Source: Calliopsis andreniformis
Taxonomy: Eukaryota > Arthropoda > Insecta > Hymenoptera > Andrenidae
Direction of reading: 5' to 3'
DNA: 64,000 nt
NCBI RefSeq assembly: GCF_051401765.1
Contig: NC_135064.1
Span: forward strand, 22,480,001-22,544,000
The position numbers and the translations under genes were made by a program. Shown here in pieces: positions 1 through 11,318 of this stretch. The notes below the pieces were generated by a model. The model was not told the origin of the DNA and made no database searches. It saw only the letters and a program-made list of their open reading frames with translations. The stretch's first letter is position 1. Every line of letters begins with the position of its first letter.

Positions 1-448
1 TTTAACTCGAAAATTGAAAAAATATTGAATTCATCACTTATCTTGTATTATTATGATTTAGTTACAAAATGTAAGTGGTAAATTCAACTTATTTAGATTT
101 TTTACATAAGCCACTTTCAAAATTGTCAGCACATATGTTCTACTTATTTTTTTCTGTTATTGCATCTAGAGTAACATGACACTAATTTGTATATTGTACA
201 ATTAAAACCATGATTATTTCATTTTACTACGTCCCTGGAAAATATCGCGCCAACAGCCAATTACATACAAAAGTTTGATATGCCACAGTTGCTATTAGCA
301 ACGTGTCCTGCATGTAATTCCGCAATTGTAAGCACCATTGTCGTTGACTACAGGATGTAAACGTAAAAAAGAGTTACATACGTGAAACCGTCTTAAAAAG
401 TTTCACAGACACAATCGTTTCATTCAGGACAGCAAAGTGACAATCATT
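1..448 (+). other. Upstream flank and promoter region of IFT52
   Basis: AT-rich sequence with no coding potential that I can see. The part closest to the gene holds a CCAAT box (257-261, in the context AGCCAAT) and, 26 bp further on, an RFX-type X-box (288-302, listed separately). Both lie within 200 bp of the IFT52 start codon. There is no TATA box at a suitable distance. Confidence 0.5.
288..302. promoter_or_regulatory. X-box (RFX-family binding site) in the IFT52 promoter
   Basis: The 15 bases GTTGCTATTAGCAAC are a perfect inverted repeat, GTTGCT and AGCAAC with a 3-bp spacer. This fits the X-box consensus (GYTRYY, 1-3 bp, RRHRAC) bound by RFX transcription factors such as DAF-19 in worms and Rfx in flies, which switch on intraflagellar transport genes in ciliated cells. 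It lies 147 bp upstream of the IFT52 ATG, where functional X-boxes usually lie. The match is seen in the sequence; the function is inferred from family knowledge and from the ciliary identity of the gene. Confidence 0.75.
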
Positions 449-2118
449 ATGAGCTCAATTTTCAGCGGCGGTGACAGCAACAATAACTCGAACGTCATTA
501 TTTTTGACACGTCGAAACAAGGGCGGAAATTGAACGAGGAGTTTAAAGTGTTGCAAAGAAAATTGAAGTCGAAATGGAAGTTCGTTGAGTACGTTGAAAA
601 ATTTTGGTTTAGTCTATTAGTGTTTTAAAAATAGCACGACTTTTGGTATATTGAATTCATTTTTTTTATTATTATTATTCAGAAATAACGACATACTAAC
701 GAAAGAGTTGTTATCGACTGGCAAAGTGTTGATATTGCCAGGACCCCAAAATAAATTTACCGAACTGGAAATGAACTCTATTAGGTCGTTTTTAAACGAC
801 GGCGGGCATATTTTAGTTATGCTGGGCGAGGGCGGTGAAAAGAAGTCGAATACAAACGTGAATTTTTTATTAGAAGAATTTGGCATAATGGTGAACAATG
901 GTATAATAATTCACGATCTGTTATTCACGTTTCAGCGAAGTTAAACTTGATGCATTGCTTTAATTTTTATTCTATTTACAGACAGTGTGATACGAATGAG
1001 TTATAGTCAAACAATGCATCCAAAGGAATGCCTAATATCTCAAGGAGTATCAAATAAGTCATTATTTTCAAAACATTATAACGAATACACGTAATTTGAT
1101 TAAAGTTGATATTTTAATGTAATTAATCTACAAAGTGTAATATAAGTAACATATACTTATTATTTTTTTACAGGAATATAAATTTTTTGTATCCTTATGG
1201 TGCAACTTTGAATGTAGTACATCCATCTGTAGTCACATTATCCAGTGGGTCACTTGCCGTTCCAACAAACAGACCCATTTGTGCTTACCACTACAGTGAA
1301 CTTAATGGTGGTAAACTACTTGTTTTAGGTTCAACAAGAATGTTAACTGATACATACATAGAAAGAGAAAAAAATGATTTGTTAAGGGAGATGATATTTG
1401 ATTTTTTTGAGTCTAAAGAAATTACAACTATAGAGTCTCAGATGGATGATGTAGATGTAAGCTTTGAAATTGTGAAAATTACATAAGTTTAAATTACTAT
1501 TCTAATAGTGTTATTTTTTTATAGTTTTGGGAATATAATTTTGTACCAGATACAACTCAACAAGCAGACAATCCAAAGGTCTGCACTCAAGATATGGATA
1601 CAATGGATAATCCCCATGAGTATACTAAATTGTTCAAACATCAGTTGTATTCAATAAATTTGAATATGGTACCAGCTTGCATAAAAGCTTACGAAGCTTT
1701 GGGTGTAAAACACGAGCCACTTACATTAATTCCACCACATTTTGAGACCCCATTACCACCTACACAAGCATCAGTAAATATAATTTGATTCTATAGCGTA
1801 CAATGTACATTCTATGACGAAAGTATAACTTACAGAATTTTTTTTAAGGTTTTTCCTCCAACTTTTCAAGAACTACCTCCACCGGCTCTAGAATTATTCG
1901 ACTTGGATGAAGCTTTCAGTTCTGACTTATTAAAACTATCACAATTAACAAATAAATACATGACAACTCAAGATTTGTCAGTTGATATAGAATTGGATCA
2001 CTATATTAGGGAATTTGGTAGCATCATAAAAATTAGTAATTCTGATACTCACACAGCCAAAGAAGTATTAAATTTTATATTTCAGAATATTTGCAGCTAT
2101 AAAGCTATGCACGAATAA
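449..2118 (+). CDS. IFT52: Intraflagellar transport protein 52
   Basis: Six coding exons: 449-588, 683-900, 982-1057, 1174-1456, 1525-1773 and 1849-2118, joining in frame to 411 aa (vertebrate IFT52 is about 437). IFT52 is a core subunit of the IFT-B complex that carries cargo to the tip of cilia; in insects these are mostly sensory-neuron cilia and sperm. Recognised from family hallmarks: the GIFT-like N-terminal domain with GGHILVMLGEGGE followed by NFLLEEFGIMVNN (exon 2), YPYGATLNVVHPSV (exon 4), KHEPLTLIPPHFETPLPP (exon 5) and the C-terminal ELPPPALELFDLDEAFSS (exon 6), the part that contacts IFT46/IFT88 in other species. The start is the ATG at 449; an upstream in-frame GTG at 437 is not used. 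The exon 3 donor (GTCATT at 1058) is weak but is the only one that keeps the frame. An X-box lies in the promoter. Confidence 0.95.
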
Positions 2119-2526
2119 GAAACGTATAAAATTGTAAATATAATGTTTTTATTCTTAATCTTAATTTTTTAGATTTAATTTAAATGGTTGTTCACAGAGA
2201 GTTAATATAGTATAATTTTGAAATATTCCCGCGAATATTTAATTCAAGTTCCCATCACTAGTGGCGCCACTATCTTCTTACAGATTCAATCGATAACGTT
2301 GTGAGTCACGCAAGAATGGTACAGACACCAAATTACACTTAATGATAGGTCTATCCTATATCTAATCTGTGGTATTATCACTGGTATAAACAACAATTCT
2401 ACGGCGATTTTTATTGATAGCAAATCAAATATTTCTCGTTTAACTGGTGGTTAACCGTGAACTATAAGATGATTTTCAGAATTTGAAAATTTCGCTTTAT
2501 ACCGTTACAGAAGTAACTCATGCAAA
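2119..2526 (+). other. Short intergenic region between IFT52 and NF-YC
   Basis: About 400 bp holding the 3' end of IFT52 and the promoter of the next gene. The 7-mer ATCGATA at 2289-2295 matches 7 of 8 bases of the DREF element (TATCGATA), common in insect housekeeping promoters. No TATA box or coding potential seen. Confidence 0.4.
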
Positions 2527-4167
2527 ATGTCAGTGTTCTTTGTGAATGCGTAAGTAAAACTGTTTATACTTAATATTAGGTTATATACATTTTTATAAAA
2601 CTAATATGCACGAATCACAAAGACACTATTCGGTAATTTGTAAAAATATAAGAAAACAAGAAAATAGGCTACATTTTATGGCAGTGAATATATTACTTAT
2701 TAATATTGCTACTAATTATTCAGCAATCAAGACAGCGAAGTTGAAGGGGATTCCAATGGAGATTTGCAAATTGCATCACCTGGAAGCTCAGAAGCTCAGC
2801 AGGCTTTGGCCCAGTTCTGGCCAAAGGTCACTGAAGAAATTAAAAAAATTACGACTGTAAGTGAATTAGTAAATATATATTATTCATCTTTGATAATCTG
2901 TAATGACTAGAGTATCTTTCCAGATGGACCTCAAAACACAATCTCTACCATTAGCTAGAATAAAAAAAATAATGAAGCTGGATGGAGACGTAAAAATGAT
3001 AAGTGCAGAAGCTCCTATGCTGTTCTCCAAAGCAGCTGAGATTTTTATACACGAATTGACATTAAGAGCATGGGTTCATACAGAAGATAATAAAAGACGT
3101 ACACTTCAACGAAATGATATAGCAATGGCCATAACTAAGTATGATCAATTCGATTTTCTCATAGATATAGTGCCTAGAGATGAATTGAAACAAAGTAAAG
3201 CACAAACTGAAAGTACTGTGCGTACATCTATGAACTCAGACCAAGTACATTACTACTTCCAATTAGCACAGCAACAGGCTTCTGCCAACCAAAGTGTACA
3301 AAATAGCAATACAGCCACACAGCCTATACAAATTGTACAACCTTCTACTGGACAGATTCAAACAATAAATATTGGTAGTCCAGTCGAGCAGGTATTTTTT
3401 TTCTTGTTAATTGAAGCAATTGAGGTAATAAGGACATAAGCCACATTTTGTTTGTTCAATTTAAATGTTTATTTTGAGTCAACATCTTAAGCCGCACACA
3501 GTTCAACATTGTGAATTATCAAGAAGATGCCTGTACACAAAGACTGTTTAAAACTGTGTTATATAGCTTAAATTTCTTAAACTTTTTACCTCATTTCAGG
3601 ATTTAATGAAAACCTTTAAAGTCAGTTTTCTCAATATTAGCCTAATGTGATTTATATCCTTGTTGTCTAGAGTGCTTCAATTAATCCTCCAGCCACCACT
3701 GATATTTGCTCTACACTTATTTATGTGTCATTTTTGTGATAGGAAAGTACTAATGCAAATACTGCACAGACTGTAACAGTACAAAGTCCACAGCAATCAT
3801 CAGGACAACAGATCATACAACTGCAACAGACTCAGCAAACACCGACCACTCAAACTGGAGGAATACAAATTGTGCAACAGATTGTAACGCCGAGTGGAGA
3901 AATTCAACAAATACCTGTATGCATGTTTATAATAACCCGCGAAAAAATATGTTTAAAATCTATTTATTACTTAAAATTCATTTTTCCTTTTAGATACAAC
4001 TAACACCTCAACAGCTCCAAATGATTCGTATGCAAGTACAAGGTGGAAGTAATCAGCCGATCATAATTCAAACCGCTCCTATACAAGCTCAGCCTCAATT
4101 GATACAGGTTGCACAAGGCGCCCAAGCGCCTGTCTTTTTACAAACCAGCGGAACCGACAATGAATAG
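2527..4167 (+). CDS. NFYC: Nuclear transcription factor Y subunit gamma (NF-YC / HAP5)
   Basis: Coding exons 2527-2549, 2724-2856, 2924-3391, 3743-3916 and 3994-4167 join in frame to 323 aa. NF-YC is a histone-fold protein that dimerises with NF-YB and recruits NF-YA to bind CCAAT boxes. The histone-fold core is nearly invariant: [20 protein letters not shown], then [19 protein letters not shown] and [13 protein letters not shown] (residues about 59-130). It is preceded by the conserved [14 protein letters not shown]. The C-terminal half is rich in Q, T and I (for example [15 protein letters not shown]), as in NF-YC activation domains. The first 8 residues come from a 23-nt exon whose GTAAGT donor and reading frame fit exon 2; an initiator elsewhere is possible, so the first exon is less certain than the rest. 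A poly(A) signal lies at 4296. Confidence 0.94.
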
Positions 4168-4295
4168 ATGTTAATTAATTTTAAGAAATATTTAACGTTT
4201 AGTACAATAGTCCCAAACAGACAAAAAGAAACAGGATTTAACAGTGAATATGAACTTGTATGGTAAGGAATAAAAGTTTTTTAAATTATTCCTAA

Positions 4296-4301
4296 AATAA
4301 A
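4296..4301 (+). terminator. Poly(A) signal AATAAA for NF-YC
   Basis: Canonical AATAAA 129 nt after the NF-YC stop codon. A second, A-rich AATAAA lies at about 4269. Confidence 0.55.
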
Positions 4302-4589
4302 TACATTTTTCTACGTCTGATGTGTTATGTAACATTACTGCTAAAACGAAGGAAGAATATTAAGAAATTGATTAATTCATGCTTAATATAACTAAAATAT
4401 TGAATAATAAGACAACAATAGATCATCAAATTATTTGTTATCCCTGATGGGTAGATCTGTTTAAGTCAATTAATCAAATTTAGGATTATTGGCGAAAAGG
4501 TCTATGATTGTTTAGTCTTCGAAAGCTCTCCTCAAGGACGAACGTATATCGCGAGCCGGTTATAAGACGCCGATCGAAAGATTGTCACT

Positions 4590-4618
4590 GAAGCGAAATG
4601 AAGCGAATTGAAGCGAGG
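4590..4618. repeat. Short tandem repeat, 10-bp unit, about 3 copies
   Basis: Three successive copies of a GAAGCGAAAT-like unit (third position block AAT/ATT/GGT varies), ending at 4618. A small local duplication with no evident function. Confidence 0.6.
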
Positions 4619-5234
4619 TAAAGTGAAGAATAAAGATAAGCAGCCAACGCAAGATGTAATCTGATTCGTACGTCGCGTTCCTTAACCGCTGGCTGCTTCG
4701 CATGGCCGAGCTTAGGACTGGCTGGTGCAACTTGTATTATGTTTCACGTTGCTGCGGTTCTTGTCTGGCAAGTCCCGAGCTCGAAATCTTCGCAATCTTC
4801 AAACGTCACGTAATAATAAATATATTCAAATTTATTGAATCTGCAAATTGCATCGTACTCTTTCGATAAATTTAATGCGATAGAGTTTTTAAAAAATGTC
4901 TTGTAAATATAACAGTATAAATATTTTAAAAGAATTCTTTGCAAACGACAACCTTTTTCACATAATTTTATAATTAATGTCTCATATCATTATTGAAAAG
5001 AGTAACCAGAAGATTACACCATTTCGAAATATTGTGTATTGAATCTCAGCAGATTTGCTATAGCTAGTCTAACTGTATTAACCATATGATTATGCATGCT
5101 AATGACGCTTATTTGTTCATAGACCTTTTCCACCAGACACCTAGGGTACTCTTCGTGTTGCATTAGAAGTCCTCTGGAAAGCATTGCCCTTACTACTTTT
5201 CAGGGATCTTCTCGTGGAATACGAATAGTATTTC

Positions 5235-5429
5235 GTCCTACTTCTGTGCCTTCGGATTAAAATCATTTATAAAAAATAGGACTTCCAGGCTTACACACAT
5301 AAATTAAGGAATTATCTTTTTCATTTAAGTTTACTCATTGACATGTAAGCTTAACAAAAAAGTATTACATTTTAACCAAAAGCTTCTTTTTAATAAATAT
5401 TTCTAATTCGAAGACACAGAAGTAGAACC
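5235..5429. repeat. Imperfect inverted repeat, arms about 44 bp
   Basis: The arm at 5235-5278 (core CTACTTCTGTGCCTTCG) matches the reverse complement of 5386-5429 (core CTACTTCTGTGTCTTCG), roughly 80 % by eye, with a spacer of about 107 bp. Weaker matches (CCTAGGGTAC near 5150 and the complement of the block near 5430-5445) suggest that a larger element of about 300 bp is involved. It has no coding capacity, which fits a decayed non-autonomous transposon. Confidence 0.5.
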
Positions 5430-5501
5430 AAGTACCCTTCTAGGCCTTTTCTTCGTTTGTCTTTACTACAATCTTGTTAATTGTTTTTTATTTTTTTATG
5501 T

Positions 5502-5503
<2 letters not shown>

Positions 5504-5567
<64 letters not shown>
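5504..5567. repeat. (TC)n microsatellite, about 32 units
   Basis: An uninterrupted run of alternating T and C of about 63 bases, the longest dinucleotide repeat in the window. On the opposite strand it is a (GA)n tract, which in insects can bind GAGA-type factors. It lies far upstream of the first recognised eya coding exon. Confidence 0.95.
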
Positions 5568-5569
<2 letters not shown>

Positions 5570-8420
5570 CTACTAATGGATTCTCTTCCCCTTAAATAAA
5601 CAAATAACAAAAGTGAGAAGAAGTGAACGGTCGAGACAGGAAACTCAAAGGACGAAGGAAGAGGGTAAAGAAGATGGTGGCACTTTCTGGAGTCCTCCTT
5701 TTATTAGCACGGAACAAAGATGTGCTCCATTTAGTGACGTTGCCACCACGGTCTGGTTGCCAAGGAAACTGTGTGCACGCGATGTTACAGCCTCCAACGT
5801 GCTCCTCGAAGATTTTAATTCCCGCTCGGAGGAGGCCTCGCCGACGGATCCTTCCACCTCGCGATCTACGCCACTGCCTGAATACTCGGATTTCACGACA
5901 TGTTTACAAAGATCCTAGAGATAAGTTGAGAATGGCCGCCGCAGCCCATACCTCCTCCATGGGTGTAAGGTGACAGCTGCCTGCGCCTGCGTTACATGCA
6001 CACAGGGTGTCCGAAAATTAGCTCGCTATATACGCGTTCATGATTTATGAACGTGAGAGAGTTAATCGAAAGCCACGTTTCTGGATTCGCAGCACATTCG
6101 CTCTTCGGGTCTCGAAACCTAGAATAATTCATAACAGCGCTGTCAAACTTGGATGTGAGCCATTCTAAGGCCAAGATCGAGTCTGCTTCTTGAATTTTTT
6201 TTCATTTTTAGCGTCAAAGCACTTGATCGACGCTTTTTATGTGTTAACAAAAATAGCTCACTTAAATTTTACATTCATGTTTTCTTGAAGGAATTTAGAA
6301 AAATCTAAAAAAATACATTTTTTTAGAATTTTTCTACTTTTTCTTTTCCCCTATGTTTTCTATTATGTGTAAAAAAAGGAGTTTAATTATGTTACTTCAA
6401 AATGTAGAGTTTCTCAGTTTAGACGAGGGACGCTGTTACGAGGTCAATGTGTACATCATAAAATTCGATGATTACTTTAATAATTGGTAATAATCTTAGA
6501 ATTTAGGACTGAGTGTTTGCGAAAGTGTTTTTCTTTCAGAGGTTCTCTTTCAGAGTGATAAATCATATTGAAGATACGAATAACACTTTCGAATTACACA
6601 CCCCATATAAAGTGACATACGTCCGTACATACTTACCCAGCGAATGTCCTTTTCCGTGTCTGTGTGCAGCAGCGTTTACGCATACTTATACCTGTGGAGG
6701 AACGAGAGACAGAGAGAGAAAGATATCTCGATTTACTTAGGCGGGGCTGAACTCACCCGGAGGACCTCCACACATGTGTGCACTTATTTTAGCAGGATCT
6801 TACTGTGAAGATGTACGATTCAACAGGAAACAATAGACACACCTTTTCGGAGACAAAAAGAAGGAACTTTCACTTTTTGCTCGGGCAATTTTCCAACTAT
6901 GACGCTCCTTAAAAAATTATGCGAGAAATTTTCAAATTATCTGCCGCAGGTTTTCCGAAAATAGAATGTATATTTAATGAGAGGTAATTAGATAAAATAG
7001 GGGTTGATGTTCAGTAAAGAAGAAGTACAGGAAAGTATCCTCAGAGATACTGTAACTATCCTAGACGGTATACAGTTTTGTATAATAATTTATTTATATA
7101 TCATGTTCCTTGGTTCCCCTCCTAAATTGAACAGTGTAATACATAAGTATTAGCTGTAGCAATGACGAAACTCAAAAATCCGTGGTTTTTCAAAAAATGA
7201 AGCAATAATACTATCATGTACAAGAATTTTTTCCCTATTTTATTATTTATTTCATTTCAATTTACTGGACAGTTAAAACATCCTTTAATACACTTCTGTC
7301 TTCCTAAACCCCTATTTTATAATTTTTAATTTTTAATTCCTTTAAATGCCCTTTCTTCTTTCTGGAGACACGAATTCAATATTCCATATCTCAATTAAGG
7401 CCTCAGCTCGAATTTCTCATAAATACAACGTAGGTCATTATCCCTAACACCCACAGTGCTCAACTATGGTGAAAAGCAGTATCTACTAAAACTATTTTGC
7501 ACTAAAACAAAACATAAAATATTCAAAATTCTCCAAAGACGCAAAAAAACTCAATTCCACATTTTTCTGTAGTTACTGCCTTCCTCCATAATTGGGCAGC
7601 ACAGGTTTACTCAAGTGTCTCAAATGTGAAACTCACATTAATATCCAAATATTAGTGGGGGTCAGCGCAAATGCTGGATGCTCCCAAGGAGGACAAAGGC
7701 GATTAACGTTTCCGTCCAAATGGCTGGCAGCTTCTCGGAGGGCAAGTCAGTCGTTCGGTCGTTCCTGTATTAAAAGGTGTATGTACATACCTGGCCCGTC
7801 TACAAAGTAAATACTCCGATGGCCCTGTACTTGTGCAGTTTTCCTAGACCGTCCTCCATCGTATATACTGTTGGGTGGTTGGGCTTGTATGTAACCACGT
7901 TGGAGCGGCACACCATTTATACGGCTAGAGAGAGGCCACAAACCTCCCGCATACTTCGAGACTCGTATCTTCTTGCATCGTCGTCGTATTTATCCGTACA
8001 CAAGGGGTTGGCTTGTGAAAGCGTATATAGCTTGATGGTAAGCTTCCATGCCATTATATCATAAAGGTAGTAACCCCCATTCCGCCTCCTCTTACTCTCC
8101 GCTGACGACACGACTACCTCCGACCAGCCCACAGAATGTCGACGCCATGTCTCCTTCACGCGCCTCTCTTTATTACCTTCGATCTTTGTTGAATGACTCC
8201 TGGGAAACGCGAAGACGTCCATTTCGCGTAATAGTCGGCGAAGTGGATTGCATTTGCACCTGTGGCCCAGAGCTGTCGATGCCTTTTTCTTCTTTTCTCG
8301 CGGAGTCTCTTGGGGTTAGATTGTTGTAACAGGTAAATGTCCCAAGGGTAGCTGACTATGCCCCGATACTTAAGCACTGACGTTAATTTTACTCAATTTT
8401 AGACGTAAAGTCTAATGTAT

Positions 8421-8561
8421 AGCTGGGTCTACACTGCGTGTTGTATGACAGAGTTATATAAGTTTTTAGAGAACAGAAAAAAGAGACATTATACACGTCT
8501 TTTTTCTGTTTTTTAAGAAGCTATATAACTTTGTCATGTAACATGTAGTGTAGACCTAGCT
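8421..8561. mobile_element. MITE-like hairpin element, 141 bp
   Basis: The left end AGCTGGGTCTACACT and the right end AGTGTAGACCTAGCT are inverted copies. The complementarity continues inward for almost the full length, for example GACAGAGTTATATA against the reverse complement of TATATAACTTTGTC, and GAACAGAAAAAAGA against TCTTTTTTCTGTTTT. The whole element folds into one long hairpin with a loop of only a few bases. There is no reading frame. This is the structure of a foldback or miniature inverted-repeat transposable element. A long hairpin RNA is the other possibility. A clear target-site duplication was not found. Confidence 0.6.
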
Positions 8562-11318
8562 TTAAGCATACCTAATTAAAAATAAGAGCTAGTGTCATAA
8601 AATTGTATCCTCAGTTGCTGGGTCCTCGTAATTGAAGTATTAGTTTTAGGTTGTTTACTTACTGGAACATTTAACATCTTAAACGTTTAGGCATTGGAAT
8701 ATTTACCACAAGGAATCGAATCAAACTTAACATTTTCGATTACAGTTTTTCTCGTTAAACAGTGCTCCGAAGAAAAAGCTTCATAATCATTTTATTATTT
8801 AAGTTTGTATACAAATATAAACAGGCCACACTGGAGTTTCTTGGAGAATCTGTTGAGAAAGGCAGGCAGTCGAATCGCCTCGAATTCGAAAAAATTCCTG
8901 GCGCCCGTTGTCCCGTGAAACTACGACCATGATCAGATTAGGTGTACTTATCCCGACCCTGGTGCATCTTATCCGTCATTATGTAAAAATACTAATCCCC
9001 TTTGTCGTTTCTACTGACGGAACCCCTTGATCGAGAGATCGCTTTGTATGTACCCTGGTACCTACACTTTATCGTTTGCAGGTACCATGAAGGTATATAC
9101 TCGTTCGAGGCGCATATTCGATATCTCCACTCAACGAACAAATGCGGGCCATCGTAGAAAATTAGGGGACCCGAATTCAAATAACTACGTCGCTGTCGCG
9201 TTTAGTTTGATCCGAGAAATGTTACATATCAAGATCGAGAGGAAATAATAAAGCAAGCATTGCACATTTTTCCCTGTCCTGCGGTTCTAGCACATTCTTC
9301 TTTATCTCGCCATTCGTCTGCGTTCTTTTTTCTTGGGTTCTGCTTTGCGAGATAATTAACACGCTACGCGGTGAATTAATATTGAAAATGGTTGGTCCAT
9401 TCTGAGTGAGGCCAATGATGTGAAAATTAGAGATTTAGTGTAAGATTGTATGAGATTGAATTTTTGTGAAGTCTTGAATTTGTGTAGGTACGTATTATTA
9501 TTGAATTAATGTGTTAGTTTTTAGTATAACGATATTTTTGTCGCATTTTTTAGTAATTTTTGTTATGATGGCAAAATAGAACGTTAACCTAAAAATTATT
9601 GTACATAACGTGCGAAAGATTTAAGGGCTAGGGTTTTCGTATCGTGAATTGAGGTGTTCTAAACAATTTCGTTGTAACATTATCTGACCCCCCTGAGGAA
9701 ATTTAAGAATCCATCTACTCGGTAGAAAATGGGTGTCGGATAAAGTATAGAGTGAAAATTAAGTTGCTATCCACGTCTCATTTTATCCTGATTGTCGCAG
9801 TACAAAATGAGAGTACTTCACGTGGCAACTAAATTAATAAACAGAAATTGAATTTGAAATAAAGACGTATGACAGAAACAAAAGCATCTTCTTCCAGGAG
9901 AGTAAAAAATAGGTACCCTAGCATCTTTAATTCTCGTTCAGTAAATTATCACTAGACCTAGAAATACTAAGAGAACTATTTCTCTGTTAATGTTGAGTAA
10001 AATTAGAGAAATATGTGAGTGATCGTTGTTTCAAAATTGCATATTTTATCAAAACTCTGTAAAAACTCTGTAACTCTGATAAATTGTTATACAACAATTC
10101 GAACAACGAAAAATCCATCTATGTTTATCTTACATGAAGTAGGAAAAGAAAGGGGTTATCAAATTTCGACCATTATTATTAAATTTTCAACCGAAGAATA
10201 AATATTTATTATAATGTGCAACGACCGTCAGAGTAAACGTCTCGCGCCACTTTTATCGTGTCATAATCGATAAAGAGGCGAAAAAGGAAGCAGGAACAAT
10301 CTCCTTCCAAGAAGCCAGTGAATATGACTTAGGGTCGCTCGACCTCCCGTCAAGAATTCTCTACCTCTGATTATAAAACGAGAAAAAGCGTGAAGATAGA
10401 TACTACGCGTTCGCGATTGCAAAAAAAGTGACACGACGCACTGTTGTCGCATTGCATCTTCCAACGTGTATATTCCACCTCTTCGCTCAAAAAAAAGAAA
10501 CAAAAAACAGTTGAATCAAGATACAGTGTCTTCATGCTATAAACTTAGGACTTACGCTTTACAAGCTCATAGAGAGGGACACGTTTACGGAGAACTCATA
10601 TGTCGGTAGTTCATTCGTCAAGATTATGTAGTCTTATCAAAGATGTGAGTGGGGATAATGAGTGGCCATCGTGAAGCAGAAACCGAGTTCAATGAGAAAA
10701 TAGTGAATTCAATAATGGAATAATATATATACTGTTCAGACACACATGTCAAGGAACAGAGGGGATAAACGTCCCTTATTCAAGGTCATCGATAATTGCC
10801 AATAGAATGGCAACGGTCACTAATGGTCAGGGACCTCTTAACGGATCAAAGCCTCGCCATAAAGTCAAAAGGGTAATCACATTCGACTATGAATACGTGT
10901 ATGATATATTTCATTCTACTGATTTCAATAAAACATAGATTCGACTACTCTAAAGGATGGTAGAGGAATTTAAATGAAACACAAAATGTCTCATCTACCT
11001 TCATTCTCCATGTTACAACAATACTACCTTCAAATTAATATACCTAAACACATACTAAACTAATAGGAAAATCTTACAATTTTACAGATGCATTGAAGAT
11101 TGAAAACAAAGCAAAAAAGTCTTAACACATTTTATCGTATCTCTCACATATTTATTATTATTAACTCTTTATACAGCCAGCCAAATATACAACCAACAAC
11201 CTATAACCAACGAAAACTCTGCCCCAAATAACTCCAAGCTATAATAAACACCTCAGCGAGCTCGTACCGCGACAATGCTAATATACTATACATCCCGACT
11301 CCCCAAACTCCCCAGAAA

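Larger units (their letters stand above)
4302..11318. other. Long gene-free region upstream of eya, left part
   Basis: About 7 kb with only short overlapping reading frames in all six frames and no recognisable protein. It holds a 10-bp tandem repeat at 4590, a CT microsatellite at 5504, an inverted-repeat element at 5235-5429 and a hairpin element at 8421-8561. Patches at about 5600-6000 and 7680-8330 are less AT-rich and could be regulatory or untranslated exons, but I see nothing that proves it. Confidence 0.4.

Noticed and set aside
437..448. Upstream in-frame GTG extending IFT52 by four codons
   Set aside because: Eukaryotic initiation at GTG is unlikely, and the ATG at 449 gives a family-like N-terminus.
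2606..2860. 84-codon frame overlapping NF-YC exon 2
   Set aside because: Another frame of the same DNA encodes the conserved [14 protein letters not shown] and splices correctly, so this frame is a shadow.
5613..5973. Overlapping frames of about 100 codons in three frames near 5.6-6.0 kb
   Set aside because: No recognisable motif, frames on both strands, and no family resemblance; explained by local GC content.
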